Origin: UM-FILTER-37-12 sp964344965
GTDB taxonomy: Bacteria > Patescibacteriota > Patescibacteriia > Magasanikbacterales > UBA922
Assembly: GCA_964344965.1 (NCBI GenBank)
Contig: CAYFPJ010000023.1
Location: forward strand, 1 to 13,982
Length of the DNA stretch: 13,982 nucleotides
Direction of reading: 5' to 3'
The notes under the pieces were generated by a model. The model saw only the letters and a program-made list of their open reading frames with translations. It did not search any database and was not told the DNA's origin. A program made the position numbers and the translations under genes. Shown here piece after piece: positions 1 to 5,486 of this stretch; within the stretch, counting starts at the first letter, position 1; every line of letters begins with the position of its first letter.

Positions 1-19
1 ATCTTCGATGGGATGGTGA

Positions 20-38
20 CCACTGACTTCGTCAGTGG
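20..38. repeat. Perfect short hairpin downstream of the small acidic gene
   Basis: Arms CCACTGAC (20-27) and GTCAGTGG (31-38) pair perfectly over 8 bp around a 3-base loop. It lies just past the stop of the minus-strand gene that ends at 62. It has no T-run on either side, so it is not a convincing intrinsic terminator. It may protect the 3' end of the ileS transcript or be one copy of a dispersed palindrome. Confidence 0.55.
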
Positions 39-61
39 ATTATGGGGGTATTTAAGTAATC

Positions 62-358
62 TCAAAATGGATTGTTCTTGGATTCGACTATCTTGCGAGC
101 TTCCTCTATTGCTTCTTGAGCAGTCAAATCATCAGTTAAAAATCTTTCCATGATAGCTCTTATTGAAGCACTTTCTTGTTCATCATTCCCTTCACTCATG
201 GCCTCCTGAATCATAAATTCAAGAGTAGAAGTAACTCGAGCCGTAGGCCAGCTATCAACATCTGCATCATTTTGTGAAGCAGCTGACTCGCCACCTTCTA
301 CAGAAAAAGATGAAGGCAAAGGGGCTCCAGCTACTGATTTTCTTTCTTCACCAGACAT
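62..358 (-). CDS. Small acidic hypothetical protein, coupled to ileS
   Basis: I do not recognise this protein. The 98 residues starting at ATG 358 have a low-complexity Ser/Ala/Glu/Asp-rich N-terminal half (about residues 1-45) and a C-terminal half that should form amphipathic helices (TLEFMIQEAMSEG, then SIRAIMERFL and TAQEAIEEARKIVE). There is no signal peptide, membrane segment or cysteine. The ATG lies 5 bases beyond the ileS stop, so translation is probably coupled to ileS. A TTG at 367 in the same frame, overlapping the ileS TGA, would add three residues (MII). No Shine-Dalgarno is visible for either start. The position suggests co-expression with ileS, but nothing supports a specific function. 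It could be a lineage-specific accessory protein. That it is a real gene is fairly likely because it uses the same strand with tight spacing. Confidence 0.6.
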   Translation of the reverse strand: MSGEERKSVAGAPLPSSFSVEGGESAASQNDADVDSWPTARVTSTLEFMIQEAMSEGNDEQESASIRAIMERFLTDDLTAQEAIEEARKIVESKNNPF

Positions 359-363
359 AATAA

Positions 364-3279
364 TCAAACATTAACAATAGAAAATTTAACAATTTTCCCA
401 TCTATTTTTATTTCTTCACTGCCTCCATCTTTCAAATCATCTGCCAACACCTTCCTTTTCAGCTCATCACCATAATCACTAAACACAGCATTCAGCAAGT
501 CATCATCTGTATGATACTCCAGCACAACTCTATCGTCAATAGTTAGGCCTTGGTCTTTCCTCATACTATTCACCGCTCGGACAATCTCACGAACTAGGCC
601 TTCTTTTTTCAATTCGTCTGTGATATTGGTGTCTAGGGCAACTTTCAGACCCCCATCTTCTTTGACAACAAAATTTTCCTTATCTTGTAGAGACGCAAAA
701 TCTTGCGTCTCTACGGACACGACATCCTTCACATTCAATTCTTCCGAAATAATTTGCTTGTACTCATTTGTCAATTGTTCATTGTTAATTCTTAATTCCC
801 CAAGCGGCTGCCTTACTGGAATCTTCGTCTCCTTCCGCAGCGCATGCCCCATCTCTGTCACCTTTCGTACCAAAGCCATATCTTCCAAGATACTGTCTGG
901 CTTGCCGGGCGTAGCTTCGCGAAGCCCGGGCCATGTCTCCAGATGCACACTCTCCATCTCACCACCAAGATCCTGATAGATCCTTTCTGCGATGAAAGGC
1001 GTGAATGGCGCCATCACCTTGCTCAAAGTCAGCAAAACCTCTCGCAATGTCCCAAGTGCTGCCATTTTGTCCTTCTCATCATCACCCTTAAAACGACCTC
1101 GAGAACGTCGTACATACCACTGCGACAGATCAGACACAAAATCAATAATTGGTCGACTAGCATCAGACAATTTGTAACTATTCATGTTTTCAGTAACTTC
1201 ACTCACCAAATTTTGTATTCTGGCCAAAATCCATCTATCTAGCACATGAGACGATTCCTGATTCCTGATTCCTGATTCCTGATTCCTATCTACAAACATC
1301 TTATAAAATTCAGAAACATTATCAAGAGTATTCAATAATTTATTGTAAATCTCCCGCACTCCATCTTCTGAAAAACTAAGATTCTCAGCTTGCATCACTG
1401 GGGAAGAAAGCAGATAAAAACGTAAAGCATCAGCTCCGTATTTTTCCAGAAGCTCCATTGGATCTGGATAATTTTGTAGTTTTTTACTCATTTTCTTTCC
1501 ATCTTCGGCCAAAACTATCCCATTGACAATTACATTATCAAAAGCTCGAGAATTCTTTATCCCACTAGCTATCACGTGCAGATAATAAAACCAAGCTCTG
1601 GTCTGATCTTGCCCTTCGGCAATGAACTCGGCCGGGAAACTGGCTTCAAATTTTTCTTTATTTTCAAAAGGATAATGAACTTGAGCATAAGGCATAGATC
1701 CAGAATCAAACCAAGTATCGAGCACATCGGGTACACGAGTGTATTTTTTACCATCCTTTTCAAAAGTTATCCTGTCTACCACATGCTTATGTAAATCATC
1801 TACTTTTTGTCCAGAGAACTCTTCAAGCTCAGCGACAGAACCAATACAAATTTGATCACCATCTTCACTCTCCCAAACAGGAATGACAGAGGCCCAAAAT
1901 CTTTGACGAGATATGGACCAATCACGTGCTCCTTCGAGCCACTTACCAAACCGTCCTTCCTTGATATGTCCTGGAGACCAATTGATATCCTTAGCATTTT
2001 TTAGTGCTTCTTTTTTTATTTTAGTAACATCCACAAACCAAGAATCAGTGGCATAATTAAGAAGAGGTGTATCACAACGCCAGCAATGTGGATAGCTGTG
2101 TTCATATTTTTTCTTGGCAAATAGTTTTCCATTGTGTGCTAGCCATTTTATAATTTGGATGTCTGTAACCATGTGATCTCCAATCGGCTTCACGTGCAGA
2201 CCAGCAAAGTCAGTGACTTCTTCTTTGAGAACACCATTCATTCCTAGATGCTGGATAAGAGGTAGACCTTCTTTTTTGGAGAGATCATAATCATCTGTAC
2301 CAAAACCAGGAGCGATGTGAACAATTCCAGTACCTTCTTCTACAGTCACAAAATCCCCTATTACAACTCGAAAGGCATTTTCAATATTTGCATAATATGG
2401 AAACAACGGTTCATAATTCTCCCCGACCAAATCTTCTCCTGACACCTGTGCGACTACTTCAAATTCTTTCTCTTCAAAATTTGCCATAAGCAAATCTTTC
2501 GCTACAACAAAATATGTACCATCATGTTTTACTACACTATATTCAAATTCCTTGCCTACAGCCAAAAGCAAATTGCCTGGCAAGGTCCAAGGCGTAGTAG
2601 TCCACGCAAGGATGTAGATATCACCTTCCAAATTTAATTTTTTTTGTACGCCGTCACTTGTTAATTTGAACTGAGCTGTGACAGACAAATCTTTAATATC
2701 CTTATACCCTTCACTTACTTCTTGCTGGGATAGTGTAGTCTCACAGCGTGGACAAACATGCATCGACCTGTGCCCTTTATAAATATAGCCACGATCCCAA
2801 AGTTCTTTGAAGACCCACCAAACACTTTCCATGTATGGCAGATCCATTGTTTTGTAAGAATTTTCCATATCAACCCAGCGCCCCAATCGGTTGATTGTTT
2901 TTTTCCAGCCATCTACATATGTTAAGACCTTAGATCGACACAAGTCATTGAATTTTTCAACACCCAGTTCTTCCACATCTTGCTTGCTTTTTGTTCCCAA
3001 TTCTTTTTCTACAATATTTTCAATTGGCAACCCATGGCAATCCCAACCCCAAATCCTCTCTACTCTCTTACCCTGCATAGTCCAGTATCTTGGCACAGCG
3101 TCCTTCATTACACTAGCCACGATATGCCCATAATGCGGCAAACCAGTGGCAAAAGGAGGACCATCATAAAAAACATACGGATTATCTTCCGGACGTGACT
3201 CTACAGATTTCTTGAAGACCTCATTCTTTTCCCAAAATGATAGTATCTTTTTTTCGTGTTCACTGGCTTGGTAAGGCAT
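364..3279 (-). CDS. ileS: Isoleucyl-tRNA synthetase, type 2 (eukaryote-like)
   Basis: This class I synthetase charges tRNA-Ile with isoleucine in the cytoplasm. At 971 residues it is full length. Visible motifs are HYGH (49-52, the HIGH signature), GWDCHGLPIE (78-87), CPRC (176-179) and CWRC (399-402) as likely zinc ligands, and the editing-domain segments WTTTPWTLP (226-234) and GTGIVHIAPGFG (317-328). The catalytic core continues with DTWFDSGSMPYA (521-532) and GQDQTRAWFY (556-565), then KMSKK (596-600) and the anticodon-binding domain from about DRWILARIQ (681). HYGH and KMSK[KR] without a C-terminal zinc finger match the eukaryote-like type 2 enzymes, which are generally mupirocin-insensitive (family knowledge). 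A T-box lies directly upstream and no Shine-Dalgarno precedes ATG 3279. Oddly, the C-terminal third carries at least four repeat-like stretches in frame: residues 665-676, about 785-793, 827-836 and 856-865. Confidence 0.97.
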   Translation of the reverse strand: MPYQASEHEKKILSFWEKNEVFKKSVESRPEDNPYVFYDGPPFATGLPHYGHIVASVMKDAVPRYWTMQGKRVERIWGWDCHGLPIENIVEKELGTKSKQDVEELGVEKFNDLCRSKVLTYVDGWKKTINRLGRWVDMENSYKTMDLPYMESVWWVFKELWDRGYIYKGHRSMHVCPRCETTLSQQEVSEGYKDIKDLSVTAQFKLTSDGVQKKLNLEGDIYILAWTTTPWTLPGNLLLAVGKEFEYSVVKHDGTYFVVAKDLLMANFEEKEFEVVAQVSGEDLVGENYEPLFPYYANIENAFRVVIGDFVTVEEGTGIVHIAPGFGTDDYDLSKKEGLPLIQHLGMNGVLKEEVTDFAGLHVKPIGDHMVTDIQIIKWLAHNGKLFAKKKYEHSYPHCWRCDTPLLNYATDSWFVDVTKIKKEALKNAKDINWSPGHIKEGRFGKWLEGARDWSISRQRFWASVIPVWESEDGDQICIGSVAELEEFSGQKVDDLHKHVVDRITFEKDGKKYTRVPDVLDTWFDSGSMPYAQVHYPFENKEKFEASFPAEFIAEGQDQTRAWFYYLHVIASGIKNSRAFDNVIVNGIVLAEDGKKMSKKLQNYPDPMELLEKYGADALRFYLLSSPVMQAENLSFSEDGVREIYNKLLNTLDNVSEFYKMFVDRNQESGIRNQESSHVLDRWILARIQNLVSEVTENMNSYKLSDASRPIIDFVSDLSQWYVRRSRGRFKGDDEKDKMAALGTLREVLLTLSKVMAPFTPFIAERIYQDLGGEMESVHLETWPGLREATPGKPDSILEDMALVRKVTEMGHALRKETKIPVRQPLGELRINNEQLTNEYKQIISEELNVKDVVSVETQDFASLQDKENFVVKEDGGLKVALDTNITDELKKEGLVREIVRAVNSMRKDQGLTIDDRVVLEYHTDDDLLNAVFSDYGDELKRKVLADDLKDGGSEEIKIDGKIVKFSIVNV
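687..714. repeat. ileS: Palindrome inside ileS, 12-bp arms
   Basis: GTAGAGACGCAA (687-698) and TTGCGTCTCTAC (703-714) form a perfect 12-bp inverted repeat around AATC. On the ileS strand it encodes VETQDFASL plus the next Gln (residues 856-865), in a stretch between conserved C-terminal segments. Palindromes with this GTAGAGACG core are, from memory, dispersed repeats in several bacterial groups, so this looks like a repeat tolerated in frame. Confidence 0.8.
773..800. repeat. ileS: Degenerate heptamer array inside ileS (4 units)
   Basis: Four consecutive 7-base units, AATTGTT, CATTGTT, AATTCTT and AATTCCC, occupy 773-800. They encode part of the ileS C-terminal region (about residues 827-836, ELRINNEQL). 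Similar TTAATTGTTAA text occurs between genes at 7233-7246 and 7274-7285. The units are imperfect, so this is weaker evidence than the GATTCCT array. Confidence 0.5.
904..932. repeat. ileS: GC-rich palindrome inside ileS
   Basis: CCGGGC (905-910) pairs with GCCCGG (924-929), and the interior holds a self-complementary 12-mer, GCTTCGCGAAGC (914-925). The element is much more GC-rich than its surroundings. On the ileS strand it encodes GLREATPGK (about 785-793), in a region where type 2 synthetases vary. It resembles the GC palindrome at the window end in style but not in exact sequence. Confidence 0.7.
1253..1287. repeat. ileS: Heptanucleotide tandem array (GATTCCT)x5 inside ileS
   Basis: Five exact copies of GATTCCT run from 1253 to 1287. 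On the ileS strand the array encodes residues 665-676, RNQESGIRNQES, at the junction between the catalytic core and the anticodon-binding domain. The period of 7 is not a multiple of 3, so gaining or losing one or two units would shift the ileS frame, while three units would add or remove seven residues. Confidence 0.95.
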
Positions 3280-3287
3280 ACATTGTC

Positions 3288-3313
3288 AATTTTTAATTTG
3301 AAATTTTTAATTT
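3288..3313. repeat. Direct repeat in the ileS 5' leader
   Basis: AATTTTTAATTT occurs at 3288-3299 and again at 3302-3313, 14 bases apart. It lies between the T-box terminator and the ileS start. The leader here is A/T only and has no Shine-Dalgarno sequence. Confidence 0.6.
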
Positions 3314-3331
3314 ACAAACAATTTTAAAATT

Positions 3332-3398
3332 AAAAAACCACCTTCGTATGTAGGAATCCCGAAATCGGGACGGTACCATCCTACTTCCACGAATGTGG
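3332..3398 (-). terminator. T-box intrinsic terminator of ileS, alternative to the antiterminator
   Basis: On the minus strand, CCACATTCGT (3398-3389) pairs with ACGAAGGTGG (3347-3338) with one A-A mismatch. The inner GTAGGA/TCCTAC and TCCCGA/TCGGGA stems continue the helix, and six T's (3337-3332) follow. The same inner stems form the antiterminator, so tRNA binding and the competing hairpin CCACATTCGTGG (3398-3387) should decide whether the lower terminator stem forms. Confidence 0.85.
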
Positions 3399-3512
3399 CA
3401 ACTTACTTATGGCTATGACGGGCCAGACCCGACTAGTTCTACGTCCCAAAAGGGATTTCTTCCAGCAGCTCTCCTAGTGATAGCTAGGATAATAGCGCTT
3501 TTGTAATTGTGT
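3332..3512 (-). promoter_or_regulatory. T-box riboswitch (Ile specifier, ultrashort Stem I) upstream of ileS
   Basis: The minus-strand leader reads as a T-box, an RNA that senses uncharged tRNA-Ile. A specifier hairpin at 3488-3473 has CCUAG/CUAGG arms closing the loop CUAUCA, which contains the Ile codon AUC (3481-3479). Then come GGAAGAA (3463-3457), GUAGAAC (3442-3436), a CGGG/CCCG hairpin (3431-3419) followed by AUAGCC (3416-3411) as a probable Stem IIA/B pseudoknot, and a Stem III hairpin (3398-3387). The T-box core GGAUGGUACCG follows: its bulge UGGU (3378-3375) can pair with ACCA of the tRNA, and GUAGGA (3384-3379) pairs with UCCUAC (3355-3350) around a UCCCGA/UCGGGA stem. The order and wording closely match actinobacterial ileS T-boxes as I recall them. 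Those act on translation, but this one ends in a terminator. Confidence 0.93.
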
Positions 3513-3518
3513 AATATT

Positions 3519-3547
3519 AGAATATACAAATCTAAGCGATCTGTCAA
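3519..3547 (-). promoter_or_regulatory. Promoter of the T-box/ileS transcript
   Basis: Consensus -35 TTGACA (3547-3542), a 17-base spacer and -10 TATTCT (3524-3519). The predicted transcription start is near 3512, about 24 bases before the T-box specifier hairpin. No clear terminator separates it from the minus-strand gene ending at 3569, so some read-through into the leader is possible. Confidence 0.75.
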
Positions 3548-3568
3548 TATGAAAATATGTCAAATACT

Positions 3569-4078
3569 TTATCGTGAAGGAATCTCATTGTCTGGCCAGT
3601 ATGCAACAGGAGCTTTCTGCCCTTTGGGATCACTAATAATTGTAAGCTGACCTTCCCTCTCCAAGGTAAACACCATCTCAAGAAATTTAGGTAGTTGAAA
3701 ATCTAATTTCTTGGCTGTCTTTGCACTGACGACAAATGGCTCACCTTCTGTAATAGAAAAAATTATATCTTCTGATGCGGCACGGTCCTCCTTTGTAAGT
3801 CTGTCAAACAAAGCCACGCTATCCTTACCATCAAAAAAATCAACAGATAATTCATGTGGGTCTACTAACCATTCTATACCTCTATCTTGATCAACATTCA
3901 CAGATGAACGTATCACTCCGATTTCTGATAAAACTTTGACAAGCCCTTTATTGCCTTCATCCAAATCAATTAACTGTTTCTCAGTAAAGACCCCGCCCTC
4001 GAAATGATCATATATTACACGTATAAGATTCAAAATTTCATGCAATTGTTGTACAGAAAAATCTCTTTGCCTAAACAT
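3569..4078 (-). CDS. Hypothetical protein, possible winged-helix fold
   Basis: I do not recognise this 169-residue protein. I chose ATG 4078 because AGGAG lies 7 bases upstream, one of the few clear Shine-Dalgarno sequences in the window. In-frame starts at 4108 (ATG) and 4132 (TTG) lie further upstream, and the latter lies at about the predicted transcription start. The product is soluble, without membrane segments or cysteines. Residues about 8-25 (FSVQQLHEILNLIRVIYD) and 31-57 (FTEKQLIDLDEGNKGLVKVLSEIGVIR) have a helix-rich pattern, and the end (LEREGQLTIISDPKGQKAPVAYWP) looks like a strand-turn-strand wing. A winged-helix-like fold is therefore a guess only. It precedes the ileS leader on the same strand but has its own promoter. 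Confidence 0.7.
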   Translation of the reverse strand: MFRQRDFSVQQLHEILNLIRVIYDHFEGGVFTEKQLIDLDEGNKGLVKVLSEIGVIRSSVNVDQDRGIEWLVDPHELSVDFFDGKDSVALFDRLTKEDRAASEDIIFSITEGEPFVVSAKTAKKLDFQLPKFLEMVFTLEREGQLTIISDPKGQKAPVAYWPDNEIPSR

Positions 4079-4135
4079 CTCTTTTCTCCTTGTGTCAATT
4101 TTAGTCATATTTATTACATAATACTTACACAATAA

Positions 4136-4163
4136 ATAATAGCATAAAAAAAAAAGAAATCAA
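4136..4163 (-). promoter_or_regulatory. Promoter of the 3569-4078 gene
   Basis: -35 TTGATT (4163-4158), a 16-base spacer and an extended -10 TGCTATTAT (4144-4136). The predicted start near 4129 gives a leader of about 50 bases to ATG 4078. A run of ten T's lies in the spacer. A second candidate -10 (TATTCT, 4198-4193) lies upstream without a good -35. Confidence 0.6.
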
Positions 4164-4168
4164 CATCC

Positions 4169-4197
4169 TTGAATCATTGCAGAGACGATGTTAGAAT
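4169..4197 (+). promoter_or_regulatory. Promoter of rpiB-rpe-trxB
   Basis: -35 TTGAAT (4169-4174), a 17-base spacer and -10 TAGAAT (4192-4197), about 38 bases before the rpiB ATG. TATAAA at 4208-4213 is an alternative -10 with a weaker -35. The site is divergent from the promoter of the 3569-4078 gene. Confidence 0.5.
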
Positions 4198-4234
4198 ATA
4201 CAAACAGTATAAAATAACTACCCTAAAATAAAAT

Positions 4235-4693
4235 ATGTATCAAAATCCCCTCTACATAGCTTCAGATCACGCCGGCTACAGACTGAAGAAACGCCTAGTT
4301 CGCTATCTAGAAAACGAACTTAAGCTGGGCTTCGAAGACCTTGGGCCTACTGAGCATGACCCCGAAGATGACTTCCCAGACTACATTATCCCAGCTGCAA
4401 AAAAAGCTGTAGAAACAAACGGTCGTGCCATCATGATCTGCGGCAGTGGCATCGGCGCCTGTATCGCTGCCAACAAAATAGACGGTATGTACGCTGCTTT
4501 TGGCTACAATATAGATGCAGCAGAATCATCTATCAAGCACAACAATGCCAATGGTCTATGCTTGGCAGGCCGAGTCATCTCCGAAGACCACGCCATGGCC
4601 ATTGTAAAAAAATGGCTGGAGACAGAAGATAGCGAATTCCTTGGCGGTAAGTATGATCGGCGGAATGAGAAGATAAGAAATTTGGAAAAATAA
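4235..4693 (+). CDS. rpiB: Ribose-5-phosphate isomerase B
   Basis: This enzyme interconverts ribose 5-phosphate and ribulose 5-phosphate in the non-oxidative pentose phosphate pathway. The 152 residues match the RpiB/LacAB fold in length and motifs: IASDHAGYRLK (8-18) with D11-H12, DFPDY (46-50), the CGSGIGACIAANKIDG segment (69-84) with the likely proton-transfer Cys69, and HNNANGLCLAGRVI (102-115) with His102 and Arg113. All the residues I know to be important are present. The start ATG 4235 is preceded by AATAAAAT, with no Shine-Dalgarno sequence. It is the first gene of a likely unit with rpe and trxB, and rpe acts on its product. A 102-base gap with a long hairpin separates it from rpe. 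I am confident of the family. A LacAB-type hexose-phosphate isomerase is the only close alternative. Confidence 0.95.
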   Translation: MYQNPLYIASDHAGYRLKKRLVRYLENELKLGFEDLGPTEHDPEDDFPDYIIPAAKKAVETNGRAIMICGSGIGACIAANKIDGMYAAFGYNIDAAESSIKHNNANGLCLAGRVISEDHAMAIVKKWLETEDSEFLGGKYDRRNEKIRNLEK

Positions 4694-4700
4694 AATAATT

Positions 4701-4790
4701 CGGATAATATGCGGATAATTCAGATTTACGGATAAAAAAATCCGAAATACAGAATCCGTAGATCTGAATTATCCGAATAATCCGTATTAT
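4701..4790. repeat. Long hairpin between rpiB and rpe
   Basis: A 22-base left arm (4712-4733) pairs with the right arm (4754-4775) with a single G-T wobble around a 20-base A-rich loop. Extra copies of CGGATAAT-like text flank both arms (4701-4708 and, inverted, 4776-4784). There is no T-run after the right arm, so it is not a standard terminator. It sits directly ahead of the rpe start and fills most of the 102-base gap, so it could affect message stability or rpe translation. Confidence 0.85.
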
Positions 4791-4795
4791 CAAAT

Positions 4796-5443
4796 ATGCA
4801 AATCATCCCCTCCATCCTCGTCCCAGACGAACAGACATTCCTCGATTGGTCTTCTAGTGTTGAAGACTGTCTTAGTATGATCCAGCTCGACATTGCTGAT
4901 GGACAATTTGTGAACAATACTACTTGGGCTGATCCAGAAGTGGTAGGTGAAAACTTACAAATTGACTGTGAACTTCACCTAATGGTCCAAAATCCACTCG
5001 AAGAAGCTCGTAAATGGGAAGGTATTCAGCAGGTAAAAAGAGTGTTGGTACACTATGAATCCAACCCGGAAGATGTCGGTAACATTTTGGCCCAGATTCA
5101 TTCCTACGGCTGGGAAGTAGGACTCGTCCTCAATCCTGGCACACCTCTTGATGTCATAGAAAATCTAGCAGAAGAAGTAGATAGTCTCATGCTGATGGGA
5201 GTAGTACCAGGCAAACAAGGTCAGTCATTCATTCCAGAGACAATTGATCGACTGAAAGCTTGTCGTGAAAAATATCCAAATCTATTTATAGAACTGGATG
5301 GCGCAGTAAACGAGAACACTCTCCCAGACATTGTCGAGACCAAAATAAATGCCATCTGCCCTGGTAGTGCCATCTTTGGCAATGATCGAGAGCCGAAGGA
5401 AAATGTAGAGAGGATGAGGGAGATTATTAACAGGTTGACCTAA
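4796..5443 (+). CDS. rpe: Ribulose-phosphate 3-epimerase-like protein
   Basis: Rpe interconverts ribulose 5-phosphate and xylulose 5-phosphate. The 215 residues form a TIM barrel with family motifs: PSILVPDEQTF (5-15), LDIADGQFVNN (31-41), ELHLMVQNP (59-67), VLNPGTPLDVI (111-121), MGVVPGKQGQSF (134-145), FIELDGAV (164-171) and GSAIFG (190-195). Metal-ligand positions Asp32, His61 and Asp168 are kept, but the first ligand, normally His in HxDxMDG, is Gln30, and the Met of MDG is Ala34. Activity may therefore differ, or the enzyme may use another metal geometry or pentose phosphate. No Shine-Dalgarno precedes the ATG, which follows the hairpin at 4701-4790. Being next to rpiB supports a pentose phosphate role. 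I am confident of the family, less of the exact substrate. Confidence 0.85.
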   Translation: MQIIPSILVPDEQTFLDWSSSVEDCLSMIQLDIADGQFVNNTTWADPEVVGENLQIDCELHLMVQNPLEEARKWEGIQQVKRVLVHYESNPEDVGNILAQIHSYGWEVGLVLNPGTPLDVIENLAEEVDSLMLMGVVPGKQGQSFIPETIDRLKACREKYPNLFIELDGAVNENTLPDIVETKINAICPGSAIFGNDREPKENVERMREIINRLT

Positions 5444-5486
5444 GGCAAAATACAAGATACAATTTCCAAATAATAGATAATAAAAT

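Noticed and set aside
20..38. Terminator of the ileS transcript
   Set aside because: The hairpin is perfect, but no T-run follows on the minus strand.
364..366. UGA as a sense codon
   Set aside because: TGA stops ileS, the 10006-10716 gene and the sugar kinase at sensible protein ends, and no UGA interrupts the conserved genes.
620..1242. Plus-strand ORFs opposite ileS
   Set aside because: They overlap conserved ileS sequence in antisense, have no start signals and show no recognisable protein features.
1253..1287. Possible CRISPR-like array
   Set aside because: The units are 7 bases with no spacers and lie inside ileS. This is a simple tandem repeat.
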